A stretch of DNA of 64,000 bases from Bacillus sp. CGMCC 1.16541 (GCF_003184905.1 NZ_QFRU01000020.1:26143-90142), one strand, 5' to 3'; counted from the stretch's first letter, positions 18,046 through 27,984 are shown. Program-made: numbers and translations. The notes: generated by a model from the sequence alone, not told the origin.

Positions 18046-19246
18046 AGTTACCTAATGCTGCTTTTTTTAATGCATCTGCTTTGTCTGTACGCTCCCAAGG
18101 AACATCAATGTCTGTACGACCAAAGTGACCGTAAGCAGCTGTTTGTTTGTAAATTGGACGACGAAGATCAAGCATTTTAATGATACCAGCTGGACGAAGG
18201 TCAAAGTTATGACGAACTGCTTCTACTAACACTTCTTCAGATACTTGACCTGTACCAAATGTATCAATTGAGATAGATACTGGCTGCGCAACACCAATTG
18301 CATATGCTAACTGAACTTCACATTTATCAGCAAGGCCTGCAGCTACGATGTTTTTCGCAACGTAACGAGCTGCATATGCAGCAGAACGGTCTACTTTTGT
18401 AGCATCTTTACCAGAGAATGCTCCACCACCGTGACGAGCATATCCACCGTACGTATCTACGATGATTTTACGACCTGTTAAACCAGCATCACCTTGAGGA
18501 CCACCGATTACGAAACGACCTGTTGGGTTGATAAAGTACTTTGTATTCTCATCGATTAACTCTTGAGGAACAACTGGATTAATGACATATTCTTTTAAGT
18601 TACGTTGAATTTGCTCTAACGTAATTTCTGGATGATGTTGAGTTGAAATAACAATTGTATCAATACGAACTGGTTTGTTATTTTCATCATATTCAACTGT
18701 TACTTGAGTCTTTCCATCTGGACGAAGGTAAGGAAGGATTTCTTCTTTACGCACTTCTGTTAAACGACGAGCTAATTTATGAGCTAATGAAATTGGAAGT
18801 GGCATTAACTCTTTTGTTTCGTTACAAGCAAAACCAAACATTAAACCTTGGTCTCCAGCACCGATTGCTTCGATTTCCTCGTCAGTCATCTGACCTTCAC
18901 GAGCTTCTAAAGCCTTATCAACACCCATTGCGATATCTGCAGATTGCTCATCAATTGATGTTAATACTGCACAAGTTTCCGCATCAAAACCGTATTTTGC
19001 ACGTGTATAACCAATTTCCTTAATTGTTTCACGTACCGTTTTTGGAATATCTACATACGTAGATGTTGTAATCTCACCACTAACCAATACTAAACCAGTT
19101 GTAACACTTGTTTCACAAGCTACACGAGCATTTGGGTCTTTTGCTAAAATTGCATCAAGAATTGAATCAGAAATCTGATCACAAATTTTATCCGGATGAC
19201 CTTCTGTTACAGATTCTGACGTAAATAAACGACGTTTCGTTGACAT
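18044..19246 (-). CDS. metK: S-adenosylmethionine synthetase
   Basis: A 400-residue enzyme that joins methionine and ATP to make S-adenosylmethionine. It shows the N-terminal ATP motif [16 protein letters not shown] (residues about 10-25), the hexapeptide GAGDQG and the phosphate-binding [12 protein letters not shown] 19246 has AAGGAGG seven bases upstream; the longer frame from 19291 starts without one. It is controlled by an S-box riboswitch, so the enzyme's product shuts off its own gene. Confidence 0.97.
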   Translation of the reverse strand: MSTKRRLFTSESVTEGHPDKICDQISDSILDAILAKDPNARVACETSVTTGLVLVSGEITTSTYVDIPKTVRETIKEIGYTRAKYGFDAETCAVLTSIDEQSADIAMGVDKALEAREGQMTDEEIEAIGAGDQGLMFGFACNETKELMPLPISLAHKLARRLTEVRKEEILPYLRPDGKTQVTVEYDENNKPVRIDTIVISTQHHPEITLEQIQRNLKEYVINPVVPQELIDENTKYFINPTGRFVIGGPQGDAGLTGRKIIVDTYGGYARHGGGAFSGKDATKVDRSAAYAARYVAKNIVAAGLADKCEVQLAYAIGVAQPVSISIDTFGTGQVSEEVLVEAVRHNFDLRPAGIIKMLDLRRPIYKQTAAYGHFGRTDIDVPWERTDKADALKKAALGN

Positions 19247-19330
19247 CAATTTTCCTCCTTTAATACAGTTCCATAGTGATACGGTACTCATTTCCCTTAT
19301 TATTGTTCATAAAAACAATTGAAAATATAA

Positions 19331-19503
19331 AAAACCTTTCCTTAATTTCGAGGAAAGGTATCAAATTCAACTTAGCCTTTCACTCTTATCGATCAAGGTT
19401 GGACCTTGCATCAGGTTAGCACCTTATCACCTAAATATGTAAAAAAATGGTGATGGTTGCTGGGTTTCATAGGGCCTGTCCCTCCACCAGCTCGGGATAA
19501 GAG
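19331..19503 (-). promoter_or_regulatory. SAM (S-box) riboswitch of metK
   Basis: On the minus strand the P1 arms CTCTTATC (19496-19503) and GATAAGAG (19383-19390) enclose conserved SAM-I elements. These include the GAGGGACTGGCCC-type stretch (here GAGGGACAGGCCC), GAAACCCAGCAACC and GGTGCTAACCTGATGCAAGG. The expression platform is a terminator with arms AACCTTTCCT and AGGAAAGGTT at 19331-19359, followed by a T run. Confidence 0.95.
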
Positions 19504-19637
19504 AGTATCCGTTCAATGACATATCATACATTAACATCCATTAAAGTGTCAACCTTATTGACGTAAAAAATATTGTTATTTTTTCAAATCTTTTTATAGA
19601 AATATCTATAAATGATATAAAGTAGTTGAAGTCTTTT

Positions 19638-19652
19638 TGAAAGCGCTTTACA
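19638..19652. promoter_or_regulatory. cre-like dyad upstream of pckA
   Basis: TGAAAGCGCTTTACA contains the CcpA half-sites around a central CG with GAAAGCGCTTT intact, but has one extra base before the final CA. It is about 220 bases before pckA and 135 before the metK leader, so its target is uncertain. Confidence 0.4.
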
Positions 19653-19785
19653 ATGTAGTTGTCATACAAGTAAAGAAGGCAAATGAAGAAACCGTTGATC
19701 ACGAATGCATGTTTCACAAATTTAATCTGTAAAATAATCATTTAAACTACGCCTATTTTTACACGATATATAAACAATTCGCGAT

Positions 19786-19825
19786 AATTAGTATAGACTA
19801 TTAATATAAATGTGTTATACTAATT
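19786..19825 (+). promoter_or_regulatory. CcpN-like operator and promoter of pckA
   Basis: A perfect 10-bp inverted repeat, AATTAGTATA ... TATACTAATT, has 20 bases between its arms. TGTGTTATACT at 19811-19821 fits the CcpN consensus TRTGHYATAYW (from memory) at every position and contains the -10 hexamer TATACT. The other arm is an inverted 9-of-11 match. CcpN represses pckA and gapB during glycolytic growth in B. subtilis. Confidence 0.7.
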
Positions 19826-19870
19826 ATAAATTTATTGTATTGCAACAAAAAACAAAGGATGGTATTGCAA

Positions 19871-21457
19871 ATGAGTACAGTGGATATGTCTATTGAGTTA
19901 TCTGAACTACTTAAACTACAAACAATTCAACAGAATCTTTCAGTGCCTCAACTCGTAGAGAAAGTGCTACAACGCAGTGAAGGAACGTTAACATCTACAG
20001 GGGCCGTACGTGTAGAAACAGGAAAATATACAGGACGTTCGCCAGAAGATAAGTTTATTGTAGAAGAAGAAACGACAAAACAGTTGATTGATTGGGGTAA
20101 AGTAAACAAACCATTTTCTGCTGAGAAATTTGATTCATTATATAAGAAAGTGTTAGCGTACTTAAAAGAAAAAGATGAGTTATTTGTGTTTAATGGCTAC
20201 GCAGGCGCAGACGCAAAGTACACACTGCCAATTCGCGTCATTAACGAATACGCTTGGCATAACCTGTTCGCTCACCAACTTTTCATTCGTCCAACTGAAG
20301 AGAACGTAACGTCTCATGCTGCAGAATTCACTATTGTATCTGCGCCAAATTTCAAAGCAGATCCTGTTGTAGATGGAACAAACTCTGAAACGTTTATTAT
20401 GATTTCGTTTGAACGAAAGATTATTTTAATTGGTGGAACAGAGTATGCAGGTGAGATGAAAAAATCGATTTTCTCAGTTATGAACTTCATCCTTCCTCAA
20501 AAAGATATTTTATCTATGCATTGCTCCGCTAATGTTGGCAATGAAGGTGATGTAGCATTATTCTTTGGATTATCTGGAACAGGAAAAACAACATTATCTG
20601 CAGATGCAAATCGACGATTAATTGGCGATGATGAGCACGGTTGGTCTAGCTCTGGAGTGTTTAATGTCGAAGGTGGTTGTTACGCCAAATGCATCAACTT
20701 ATCTGAAGAAAAAGAACCACAAATCTTTAATGCCATCCGCTTCGGTGCGGTTCTTGAGAATGTGACCATTGATTACGATACGAGATTAGCAGATTATGAT
20801 GATAATTCTCTAACTGAAAATACACGTGCAGCATATCCAATTCAAGCAATTGATAACATTGTAGACCCAAGTGTTGCTGGCCATCCTACAGCAATCGTCT
20901 TTTTAACAGCAGATGCTTTTGGAGTCTTACCTCCAATTAGTAAATTAACGAAAGAACAAGCAATGTATCACTTCTTAAGCGGTTATACTAGTAAACTAGC
21001 AGGAACGGAGCGCGGCGTCACATCTCCACAAGCAACGTTCTCTACATGCTTCGGTTCTCCTTTCTTACCTTTACCTGCAACAACATATGCAGAAATGTTA
21101 GGAAAGAAAATCGACGAACATAATGTAAACGTTTATCTTGTGAATACAGGATGGACTGGTGGAGAATATGGTGTTGGTGAGCGTATGAAGCTACGTTACA
21201 CACGTGCCATGGTTCGAGCGGCATTAGAAGGTGAGCTGTCGAACGCTGAAACGGTTAAAGACGGTATATTCGGATTAGAAATTCCAATTCATGTGCCTGG
21301 TGTGCCTGATGAAGTGTTACAACCAGCAAAAGCTTGGACTGATGCTTCTCAATACGAAGAAAAAGCAAAAGAACTAGCTTCAAAGTTCAAAGAAAACTTC
21401 AAGAAGTTCTCAAACGTTCCAAGCGAAATAAAAGATGCTGGTGGTCCCTTAAACTAA
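19871..21457 (+). CDS. pckA: ATP-dependent phosphoenolpyruvate carboxykinase
   Basis: A 528-residue gluconeogenic enzyme converting oxaloacetate and ATP to phosphoenolpyruvate. It has the kinase-1a loop [11 protein letters not shown] (from residue 233), the metal-binding GDDEHGW that follows, and an arginine-containing FGAVLENV segment. ATG 19871 gives the family length and has AAAGGATGG upstream; a longer frame starts at a TTG without a ribosome site. A strong terminator follows. The CcpN-like promoter indicates repression by glucose, as in B. subtilis. Confidence 0.97.
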   Translation: MSTVDMSIELSELLKLQTIQQNLSVPQLVEKVLQRSEGTLTSTGAVRVETGKYTGRSPEDKFIVEEETTKQLIDWGKVNKPFSAEKFDSLYKKVLAYLKEKDELFVFNGYAGADAKYTLPIRVINEYAWHNLFAHQLFIRPTEENVTSHAAEFTIVSAPNFKADPVVDGTNSETFIMISFERKIILIGGTEYAGEMKKSIFSVMNFILPQKDILSMHCSANVGNEGDVALFFGLSGTGKTTLSADANRRLIGDDEHGWSSSGVFNVEGGCYAKCINLSEEKEPQIFNAIRFGAVLENVTIDYDTRLADYDDNSLTENTRAAYPIQAIDNIVDPSVAGHPTAIVFLTADAFGVLPPISKLTKEQAMYHFLSGYTSKLAGTERGVTSPQATFSTCFGSPFLPLPATTYAEMLGKKIDEHNVNVYLVNTGWTGGEYGVGERMKLRYTRAMVRAALEGELSNAETVKDGIFGLEIPIHVPGVPDEVLQPAKAWTDASQYEEKAKELASKFKENFKKFSNVPSEIKDAGGPLN

Positions 21458-21469
21458 GAGTATGCGCGT

Positions 21470-21514
21470 AAAAAGAGAGTCCTTATCAGGGTGCTGAAAA
21501 GGACTCTCTTATTT
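21470..21514. terminator. terminator of pckA
   Basis: The arms AAGAGAGTCCTT and AAGGACTCTCTT are followed by ATTTTTAT, 13 bases after the pckA stop. Confidence 0.88.
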
Positions 21515-21563
21515 TTATAGAATAAGGGTTCAAAACGGACCCCATGAGGTCGTTTCCTTACGT

Positions 21564-21806
21564 TTAATTAGTGGAATTTAATTTTACTAACTCATATGTA
21601 ATTCTTGTTTGATTATGAACAAGCTCTACTTTACGAATGACTCCTGTTCCTGTACGCTCTCCCTCTTTCGTTTTATGTACACCAATTGGGATATCTAACG
21701 GATACAAGCGGTACCCCTCTTTTTCTAACATAAAAAGATTCTCATCTAGTCGTTTTTCTAATCCTTTTGTCACAATCATCGTGTTTAGTTCTAATGGCAT
21801 TCCCAT
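21564..21806 (-). CDS. ytmB: DUF2584 family protein YtmB
   Basis: An 80-residue protein (MGMPLELNTMIVTKGLEKRL at the N-terminus) with a KEGERTGTGVIRKVELVHNQ stretch, matching B. subtilis YtmB in length and position next to ytmA. The function is unknown. The ATG at 21806 has GGGAGG six bases upstream. It follows ytmA by 69 bases on the same strand. Confidence 0.75.
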   Translation of the reverse strand: MGMPLELNTMIVTKGLEKRLDENLFMLEKEGYRLYPLDIPIGVHKTKEGERTGTGVIRKVELVHNQTRITYELVKLNSTN

Positions 21807-21875
21807 TTAAAATCCTCCCTTTTTTCTTTCTTGTATTGTACAACGTCTATTTTAAAAGGAAAACTCCCAGTATCA

Positions 21876-22658
21876 TTATTGACTTTTCATCCATCTTGTT
21901 AATTTATAAACGGTTTCGCGATTTGTAACAGGCGGAAAATAATGAGTGAAAGTTTTAAAGTACCAGCTTTCTACTTGCTTGTTAAGCTCCTTTAGTCGAT
22001 TTTCTACTTTATATGCGTGATCAATTGATACGTTTCGATCTTTTGCACCATGAATAAGTAACACTGGCGCATTGAGTTCTTCAAGTGTATGTAAAGGTGT
22101 TCGCCAGTCGTAGCGTTCGGGATATTTATGAGGAGTTCCCCCGATTACTCTTTTCATCATTCTTCGTAAATCTTCTCTTTCATAATAAGTAAGTGTCATA
22201 TCACTCACGCCTCCCCATAACACAAGAGAACGCGCATGTTGACGCAAAATAGCTGTAAACAAGGCCATTACCCCGCCACGAGAAAAGCCGAAGATGTGGA
22301 TACGATCTCTACTTACACGATGATGATTTTGTAACAAGTCGTAAGCTGACAACGCATCTTCTCGGTCATCACCAGCGAAGTCTTCATTTCCTTCCCCTCC
22401 TTGGTTCCCTCGATAAAAAGGTGCCATGACAATAAATCCCTCCGATGCAAATTGAACAATTCGTCCAACCCGTACCATGCCGACATTCTTTATGCCACCT
22501 CTTAAATATAAAAAGCCATCATACATTCCTTCTGCTTTCGGTTCGGCTAGTAACCCTTTTACTTTCAATCCATTAGATATATATGTAACAATATACAGCT
22601 CGATTGCTGGATTAGGAGAAGGAAACCTTTGCTTGTCTATAATTAAACCATTATCCAT
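21876..22658 (-). CDS. ytmA: alpha/beta hydrolase YtmA (S9 peptidase-like)
   Basis: A 260-residue alpha/beta hydrolase of the prolyl-oligopeptidase-like (S9) branch. The nucleophile elbow is GFSRGG (Ser126). The late segment LLIHGAKDRNVSIDH supplies the acid, and FTHYFPP the likely catalytic His. An N-terminal 'LKVKGLLAEP' beta region is usual in these esterase/peptidase proteins. B. subtilis ytmA has the same neighbour ytmB. The substrate is unknown. Confidence 0.82.
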   Translation of the reverse strand: MDNGLIIDKQRFPSPNPAIELYIVTYISNGLKVKGLLAEPKAEGMYDGFLYLRGGIKNVGMVRVGRIVQFASEGFIVMAPFYRGNQGGEGNEDFAGDDREDALSAYDLLQNHHRVSRDRIHIFGFSRGGVMALFTAILRQHARSLVLWGGVSDMTLTYYEREDLRRMMKRVIGGTPHKYPERYDWRTPLHTLEELNAPVLLIHGAKDRNVSIDHAYKVENRLKELNKQVESWYFKTFTHYFPPVTNRETVYKLTRWMKSQ

Positions 22659-22776
22659 CTTTTTATCTCTCCAATATGTTCACATTTCATTTTGGCTTAG
22701 GCACTCACCAAACACCTACTCCCTTCATACTTTATCATAGAGTATCTTTGTACTTTCAAGGAGGATTGAATAACGT

Positions 22777-23778
22777 ATGAAGAAAAAAGTAAAATGGCTT
22801 TTATCATTCGTTGCTGTCTTTATACTAATTGTTCCACTTATTTCGTGTAATAAACAAGAAGAAACGTACACATTACGTGTTGGAGAAGTTACACACTCTA
22901 TTTTTTATGCTCCTCAATATGTAGCTCTTTCAGAAGGGTTCTTTGAAGAAGAAGGATTAGATGTTAAGCTACAGACGACTTGGGGTGGAGACAAAACGAT
23001 GACTGCTCTCCTGTCTAACGGAATTGACATTGCATTAGTAGGAGCTGAAACATCCATTTATGTGTACGCACAAGGAGCAAATGATCCTGTCGTTAACTTT
23101 GCTCAGCTCACACAAACGGATGGTACATTCCTTGTTTCACGTGAAAAAGTTAGCGAATTCTCATGGGAGCAATTGAAAGGAACCACCTTCCTAGGACAAC
23201 GTAAAGGTGGTATGCCTCAAATGGTAGGAGAATACGTTCTTAAACAACATAACATTGACCCTCAAAATGATTTAGATTTAATTCAAAATGTTGATTTTGC
23301 TAACATTGCAAATGCATTTGCATCTGGCACTGGTGATTATGTGCAACTATTTGAACCAACCGCTAGTATTTTTGAAAAAGAGGGGCGAGGTACCATTGTT
23401 GCTTCTTTTGGTGAAGAATCCGGAAACGTCCCTTATACCACTTTTATGAGTAAAAAAAGCTTTATCAACGAAAATACGGAAGCAATCGAAAAGTTCACTC
23501 GTGCTATTTATAAAGCTCAACAATGGGTAGACACACACAGCTCTAAAGAAATCGCTGAATCCATTCAACCTCAATTTGAAGACACACCACTTGATATCAT
23601 CGAAACTGTCGTTGAACGTTATAAAGCTCAACAATCTTATGCTACAACTCCATTGTTACCTGAAGAATCTTGGAATAACCTTCAAAACATTATGAACGAA
23701 GCAGGAGAACTTCCAACTAAAGTAGACTATTCTGAACTCGTCAATACGAGCTTTGCCGAAAAGGTAATCTCTGAATAA
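22777..23778 (+). CDS. ytlA: ABC transporter substrate-binding lipoprotein YtlA
   Basis: A 333-residue secreted lipoprotein. A hydrophobic signal ends in the lipobox LISC, with Cys24 as lipid anchor. The mature part (GEVTHSIFYAPQYVALSEGF and 'EEEGLDVKLQTTWGG') is of the NMT1/SsuA type that binds thiamine pyrimidine precursors, sulfonates or nitrate. It is first in an operon with the ATPase ytlC and permease ytlD. No THI-box riboswitch precedes it, so I do not claim a thiamine role. AAGGAGG lies before the ATG. Confidence 0.85.
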   Translation: MKKKVKWLLSFVAVFILIVPLISCNKQEETYTLRVGEVTHSIFYAPQYVALSEGFFEEEGLDVKLQTTWGGDKTMTALLSNGIDIALVGAETSIYVYAQGANDPVVNFAQLTQTDGTFLVSREKVSEFSWEQLKGTTFLGQRKGGMPQMVGEYVLKQHNIDPQNDLDLIQNVDFANIANAFASGTGDYVQLFEPTASIFEKEGRGTIVASFGEESGNVPYTTFMSKKSFINENTEAIEKFTRAIYKAQQWVDTHSSKEIAESIQPQFEDTPLDIIETVVERYKAQQSYATTPLLPEESWNNLQNIMNEAGELPTKVDYSELVNTSFAEKVISE

Positions 23779-23791
23779 GGAGAGAATTGAC

Positions 23792-24571
23792 ATGTCCAAA
23801 CTACATGTCCATCGCGTTCACCATACGTATTTTACAAAAGAATCTGCGATTACCGCTTTGCAAAACATTGATTTATCAATTGAGGAGGGAGAATTCGTCT
23901 CCTTTCTCGGCCCTAGTGGCTGTGGAAAAACTACGTTGCTTTCAATTATCGCTGGACTCCTCAAACCGACTGAAGGCCGTGTGACCATCAATAACGAAGA
24001 CATCTATACGAATGATTCAAGAATTGGATATATGCTACAACAAGATTACCTATTCCCATGGAAAACCATTAAAGAAAATATACTTCTTGGCTTAAAAATG
24101 CGTAAAGAATACACAAAAGAAAAAGAAGAGCTTGCTCTTCACTTATTAAAAAGCATCGGCCTTACAGATGTCGAAAATCTGTACCCTCGCCAACTCTCAG
24201 GAGGCATGCGACAACGTGTTGCACTGGTACGTACACTTGCCATTGATCCATCTATCCTACTACTAGATGAGCCCTTTTCAGCGCTAGATTTTCAAACGAA
24301 ACTAAAATTAGAAGAGCTTGTTTCAAAAACATTAATGTCTTTAAAGAAAACAGCTGTATTAGTCACACATGACATTGGAGAGGCCATTGCGATGAGCACT
24401 CGTATCTTTCTTCTGTCTAATCGACCTGGAACGATTGCTAAAACATTTCTTGTACCACAAGAACTTCGAACACTCTCGCCTTTTGAAGCGAGGCAGCATC
24501 CTACGTACAATGAATTGTTTCAGCGTATATGGAAGGAGCTTGATGACCTTGAATCAAAAAGCAACGATTAG
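23792..24571 (+). CDS. ytlC: ABC transporter ATP-binding protein YtlC
   Basis: A 259-residue ATPase. Walker A is GPSGCGKTT (residues 40-48), the signature LSGGMRQR, Walker [13 protein letters not shown], and the switch His is in VTHDIGEA. It belongs to the nitrate/sulfonate/taurine importer group and drives uptake of the YtlA-bound solute. It starts 13 bases after ytlA behind GGAGAG, and its last 29 bases overlap the start of ytlD. Confidence 0.92.
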   Translation: MSKLHVHRVHHTYFTKESAITALQNIDLSIEEGEFVSFLGPSGCGKTTLLSIIAGLLKPTEGRVTINNEDIYTNDSRIGYMLQQDYLFPWKTIKENILLGLKMRKEYTKEKEELALHLLKSIGLTDVENLYPRQLSGGMRQRVALVRTLAIDPSILLLDEPFSALDFQTKLKLEELVSKTLMSLKKTAVLVTHDIGEAIAMSTRIFLLSNRPGTIAKTFLVPQELRTLSPFEARQHPTYNELFQRIWKELDDLESKSND

Positions 24572-25361
24572 CTCCCTTCATCAACAATATAAAAATAGCT
24601 TAAAAAAAGAACAACGTGTCATTTTAATGCTCCAAACACTTATTTTTATTTCCTTCTTTTCACTTTGGGAGATTGCTTCTACCTATCAGTGGATTGATCC
24701 ATTAATTTTTAGTTCCCCATCTAAGATTTGGACGTTATTCATCACAAAACTAGCTGACGGATCTTTACTTCCACACATCACGTTTACATTATTTGAGACC
24801 GTGTTAGGGTTTATCCTTGGAACATTAGCTGGTGTATTATTGGCGACTGCTCTCTGGTATTCCCCTCGATTGGCTCGTGTATTAGATCCTTACCTCGTTG
24901 TTTTAAATGCCATGCCGAAAGTAGCGTTAGGTCCTATTTTAATTGTAGCAATTGGGCCTGGTTTTTTTTCCATTCTTGTTATGGGTGCTATCATTTCAGT
25001 CATTATTACAACCATTGTCGTCTACACCGCTTTTAAAGAAGTAGATGAAAACTACATCAAACTGTTAAAAACGTTTAACTCGACTAAAAATCAATGCTTC
25101 CAAGAAGCGGTTCTTCCGGCTTCTTTGCCAGCCATTATTTCTACTTTCAAAGTAAATGTAGGATTATCGTGGGTAGGGGTTATTGTCGGAGAATTTCTCG
25201 TTTCATCTAAAGGATTAGGGTACATGATTATTTATGGCTTTCAAGTATTCAACTTTACTCTTGTATTACTAAGTTTATTGCTAATCGCTGTATGCGCTAC
25301 AGTAATGTATCAAGTTGTTAACTACATGGAACGAAAATTAATCAAAGAAAAAGATAATTAA
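24543..25361 (+). CDS. ytlD: ABC transporter permease YtlD
   Basis: A 272-residue permease with about six membrane helices and the BPD_transp_1 EAA-type loop '[25 protein letters not shown]' split across two helices. I choose ATG 24543 ([11 protein letters not shown]), which overlaps the end of ytlC and has AAGGAG before it; the longer frame from 24435 would overlap by 137 bases with no site. It completes the YtlACD importer. Confidence 0.88.
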   Translation: MTLNQKATISSLHQQYKNSLKKEQRVILMLQTLIFISFFSLWEIASTYQWIDPLIFSSPSKIWTLFITKLADGSLLPHITFTLFETVLGFILGTLAGVLLATALWYSPRLARVLDPYLVVLNAMPKVALGPILIVAIGPGFFSILVMGAIISVIITTIVVYTAFKEVDENYIKLLKTFNSTKNQCFQEAVLPASLPAIISTFKVNVGLSWVGVIVGEFLVSSKGLGYMIIYGFQVFNFTLVLLSLLLIAVCATVMYQVVNYMERKLIKEKDN

Positions 25362-25371
25362 ATAAAAAATG

Positions 25372-25418
25372 GGGCTAGATCAAAAGAGATGTTCTCTACC
25401 TCTTTTGGTCCAGCCCGC
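25372..25418. terminator. terminator between ytlD and ytkD
   Basis: The imperfect arms GGGCTAGATCAAAAGA and TCTTTTGGTCCAGCCC lie between convergent genes, preceded by an A run that serves as the T run on the minus strand. Confidence 0.65.
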
Positions 25419-25443
25419 GCTCCTTTTCAGTACAAAGAGTTAT

Positions 25444-25920
25444 TTATTTGGTTGTGTTCATTCGTTTTATATACTTCATCACGTATTGAAGCACATTATC
25501 TTTCATAATAAAACTAAAGGTCTCTTCTTTTTGAATAGAAGGTGGAAGGTTATCTAAGAGGACTGGACCTTTTGTTTCTAAGTAATCTTGTCGTTCAATT
25601 AATTCACTAATTGTTGCAACATAAATATTTTTAATAATTGGTGCGCCTTTATTTACTACTTTATACTGCCCAATATACGTCAGTGCATCAACTTTTCCAC
25701 CGGTTTCTTCAAATACTTCACGTACTGCAGCTTGTTCAGGTGTCTCTCCTGCCTCTAATTTCCCACCAGGAAACTCCATTCCTCGTTTTGAGTGTCTCGT
25801 CAGCAACCATTGGCCATTATAAGTACATACAACCCAAACATGACGTGGTGCTTTTGAGAATGGATGACGTTCAAACGATAAAAATACTTGGTTATTATAT
25901 GCATCCTTAAACGTGTACAT
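25444..25920 (-). CDS. ytkD: Nudix hydrolase YtkD (8-oxo-dGTPase / RNA pyrophosphohydrolase type)
   Basis: A 158-residue Nudix protein with a complete Nudix box, beginning GGKLEAGETPEQAAVRE and ending VFEETGG. B. subtilis YtkD hydrolyses nucleoside triphosphates, including 8-oxo-dGTP, and matches in length when translation starts MYTFKD at ATG 25920. An upstream ATG at 25938 adds six residues but has no better ribosome site. It converges with ytlD. Confidence 0.85.
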   Translation of the reverse strand: MYTFKDAYNNQVFLSFERHPFSKAPRHVWVVCTYNGQWLLTRHSKRGMEFPGGKLEAGETPEQAAVREVFEETGGKVDALTYIGQYKVVNKGAPIIKNIYVATISELIERQDYLETKGPVLLDNLPPSIQKEETFSFIMKDNVLQYVMKYIKRMNTTK

Positions 25921-26000
25921 TGTCTTTTCAAGCCCCATTTAATTTTTTTATCATTTTATCATAATTAAAGGGCTTCTTATCAGAAAAAGTAGTTAATTTT

Positions 26001-26031
26001 AAAAAAAGAGTAATTCACTGTGAACTACTCC
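26001..26031 (-). terminator. terminator overlapping the stop of the 26025 gene
   Basis: Read on the minus strand, GAGTAGTTCAC and GTGAATTACTC form a stem followed by seven T. The upstream arm includes the stop codon of the gene it ends. Confidence 0.75.
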
Positions 26032-26351
26032 TTACTTTGTGATAAAATCCCCATCTGTTCAATATGTTGGCGCGTTTCATTGCTTCCTAAGTTATATAAC
26101 ATCTCGAAAACTTTTGTTGTCGTTTGATCATAAGCATCATTTTGACGGTCATAATGATACTCTAAGTAAGGGACATGAGCACGAAAGAAACCTTGCCAAT
26201 CACTTGAGAAACGTTGATCAAAATACTCTCGCAATGTTGTGATTTCATCTTCTGTTGCTTCAATTTCATAACTCCATTCAGAAGCTGATCGTACTTGTGA
26301 AATTTCTCCTGATCCTAGTGAGATATAATAGGTTTTCTTATGTTGTTCCAA
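26025..26351 (-). CDS. unrecognised 108-residue soluble protein
   Basis: The product begins MEQHKKTYYISLGSGEISQV and is acidic in the middle ('EIEATEDEITTLREYFDQRF'). It has no signal peptide, membrane segment or cysteine. The pattern suggests a small alpha/beta fold with a beta N-terminus and helices afterwards. I do not recognise a family. It has an AGGAG-type site upstream of ATG 26351 and follows the holin-like gene on the same strand after 69 bases, with its own terminator. Confidence 0.6.
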   Translation of the reverse strand: MEQHKKTYYISLGSGEISQVRSASEWSYEIEATEDEITTLREYFDQRFSSDWQGFFRAHVPYLEYHYDRQNDAYDQTTTKVFEMLYNLGSNETRQHIEQMGILSQSKE

Positions 26352-26420
26352 TGCCAGCAGCTCCTTTTTTCTTCTCTATCTTACTTATGCCAATTAATGA
26401 GCTTGTTTATGCATCTACTA

Positions 26421-26810
26421 CTATTTCAAGCGATTTTTAAGCTGTTCAATTGCTTTTAAGATGGGCTCTGGAATGGGCAACCCTACGATTCCTGCATTTT
26501 CTGTAATCGAGATTACTTCATTTGCAATATAAAATAAGATGGTGGCATCACGAATAAGGTGGTTGTCCCACAGCAAAACATCTAAAAAGTTGGCTACAGC
26601 TACTAATATGAATATAAATATTTTCTTGGTGATTCCTTTTGCCCCAACTTTGCTTGATATATTTTTTTGAACAAAAGCAGCTAACACACCCGTTATATAA
26701 TCCAATGCTACACATGCTACTAATACCGTCAATAGGTAGTCCCATCCACCAAACCAAAAAACAGAAAGTGAACCTAAGCCTGAAAGAGCCAGTAAGCTAT
26801 ATTTTTGTAT
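26421..26810 (-). CDS. ytkC: phage-holin-type membrane protein (YtkC-like), unusual start
   Basis: The frame encodes about 129 residues with the holin-4/toxin-secretion motif LDYITGVLAAF and several membrane helices (IFIFILVAVANFLDVLLW, FYIANEVISITENAG). The first helix (YSLLALSGLGSLSVFWFGGW) lies upstream of the first usable in-frame start, TTG 26732. AAGGAGG at about 26819-26825 stands eight bases before an in-frame ATA at 26810, while the nearby ATG 26817 is out of frame and stops after six codons. Either an ATA start or a one-base change near the start explains this. B. subtilis has the holin-like ytkC here. Confidence 0.65.
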   Translation of the reverse strand: MQKYSLLALSGLGSLSVFWFGGWDYLLTVLVACVALDYITGVLAAFVQKNISSKVGAKGITKKIFIFILVAVANFLDVLLWDNHLIRDATILFYIANEVISITENAGIVGLPIPEPILKAIEQLKNRLK

Positions 26811-26913
26811 ATTCCATTCCTCCTTATGAAAAATGACTTATATCTTTATAATATGAAGCAAAGAATAAACATGTTCTTATGTAGAAATAAGTATTTTCAT
26901 CAAAGAAGGACAG

Positions 26914-27123
26914 GTGAATAAGGTGGATTGGATTAATTCTTTACATAAAGATGTGAGCCTTAAAGGACAAAGAGACCATGAAGATGTAGACACTCTCGTT
27001 CACTCATTTCTTTCAAGGATGACAAAAGAACAGCTGACAAGTGTCATTCAAACTATGAGTAGAGAAGACATACACTCTGTTCTATTTCCTTACGTCCAAC
27101 AAAAAGTGGAAGAGACGTTTTGA
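26914..27123 (+). CDS. unrecognised 69-residue small protein
   Basis: A short acidic helical protein (MNKVDWINSLHKDVSLKGQR at the start, 'MTKEQLTSVIQTMSREDIHS' in the middle). It starts at GTG 26914 or GTG 26923; AAGGA lies three and twelve bases ahead respectively, so neither is ideal. It has no cysteine or membrane segment. A terminator follows the stop. The family is not recognised. Confidence 0.55.
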   Translation: MNKVDWINSLHKDVSLKGQRDHEDVDTLVHSFLSRMTKEQLTSVIQTMSREDIHSVLFPYVQQKVEETF

Positions 27124-27142
27124 CTACCAACTGATTGTGAAT

Positions 27143-27187
27143 AAAAAAAGGAAGCATAACCAATTATGTTGGCCGTGCTTCCTTCTT
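27143..27187. terminator. bidirectional terminator before dps
   Basis: The arms AAAAGGAAGCA and TGCTTCCTTCTT flank a 19-base loop between the small gene and the convergent dps. Confidence 0.75.
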
Positions 27188-27194
27188 CATCTAT

Positions 27195-27635
27195 CTATTT
27201 ACCAAGGAATGATTTTAACATCCATGCATGCTTCTCAAAGCTCTTATGAATCGCTAACAACATATCACCCGTTGTTTCATCATCTACTTCTCCAGCAACA
27301 TCCATTCCTTCTTTTAATTCTTTTGTTAATGTATCAAAGTCTGATACAAGTGTTCCTACCATATCCGTAGCAGTTTCGTTACCGCTTGCTTCTTGAATAC
27401 TTGACATTGCAAGACACTCTTTCATTGTAGCTACCGGCTTACCTTCTAATGCCAATAAACGTTCTGCTAGATCATCAATATTTGTTGCTACTTCATTGTA
27501 TAGCTCTTCAAACTTTTCATGAAGCGTAAAGAACTGCTCACCCTTTACGTACCAATGGTAATTATGTAGTTTAATGTACAACACACTAAAGTTCGCAATT
27601 TGATTGTTTACAACATCTGTTAATTGTTTTGACAT
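27195..27635 (-). CDS. dps: Dps-family ferritin-like DNA-protection protein
   Basis: A 146-residue four-helix protein. It shows the Dps ferroxidase signature '[24 protein letters not shown]', with His and Asp/Glu ligands supplied across the dimer (H in NYHWYV, then HEKFEE and NIDDLAER). Dps dodecamers oxidise iron with peroxide and protect DNA in stress. The start has AAGGAG before ATG 27635. The location before ytzI-luxS resembles B. subtilis. Confidence 0.92.
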   Translation of the reverse strand: MSKQLTDVVNNQIANFSVLYIKLHNYHWYVKGEQFFTLHEKFEELYNEVATNIDDLAERLLALEGKPVATMKECLAMSSIQEASGNETATDMVGTLVSDFDTLTKELKEGMDVAGEVDDETTGDMLLAIHKSFEKHAWMLKSFLGK

Positions 27636-27769
27636 TCATCTCACTCCTTATATTGTAATATTACCCGGTTTTAAATAGTTAAAACCTTCTTTTGAACTTC
27701 TTACACGTTTTATTATGGTAAGATAAAAGCAAGATTATAACCGTCAGGAAAAGAAAAAGGGGATTTCAA

Positions 27770-27931
27770 ATGTTATACACAATTCTTATTATTTCAATTT
27801 TAATTGTCGCCATTGTCCTCATACTTAGTGTCGTCACAACTTCAAAGGCATACGACTACAAACATACAGTAGACTCACTAGAGAATAATCCAAATTTAGA
27901 GGGTGAAGATTCTCGTTATAACAAGCAGTGA
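27770..27931 (+). CDS. ytzI: small single-span membrane protein YtzI
   Basis: A 53-residue protein with one N-terminal membrane helix (LIISILIVAIVLILSVV, residues 6-22) and a polar tail (YDYKHTVDSLENNPNLEGED). The helix plus 'YDYKH' tail and the position before luxS match B. subtilis YtzI. An AAAGGGG ribosome site precedes ATG 27770. The function is unknown. It converges with luxS across a strong terminator. Confidence 0.75.
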   Translation: MLYTILIISILIVAIVLILSVVTTSKAYDYKHTVDSLENNPNLEGEDSRYNKQ

Positions 27932-27984
27932 ATGATAATTAGGAGCTCGACAAGCCGCTCAATTACTTGTAAACAGTGGATAAA

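Noticed and set aside
22659..22776. Possible THI-box riboswitch before ytlA
   Set aside because: The 118-base gap lacks the conserved CTGAGA and ACCTGATCTGG-type elements, so thiamine control is not supported.
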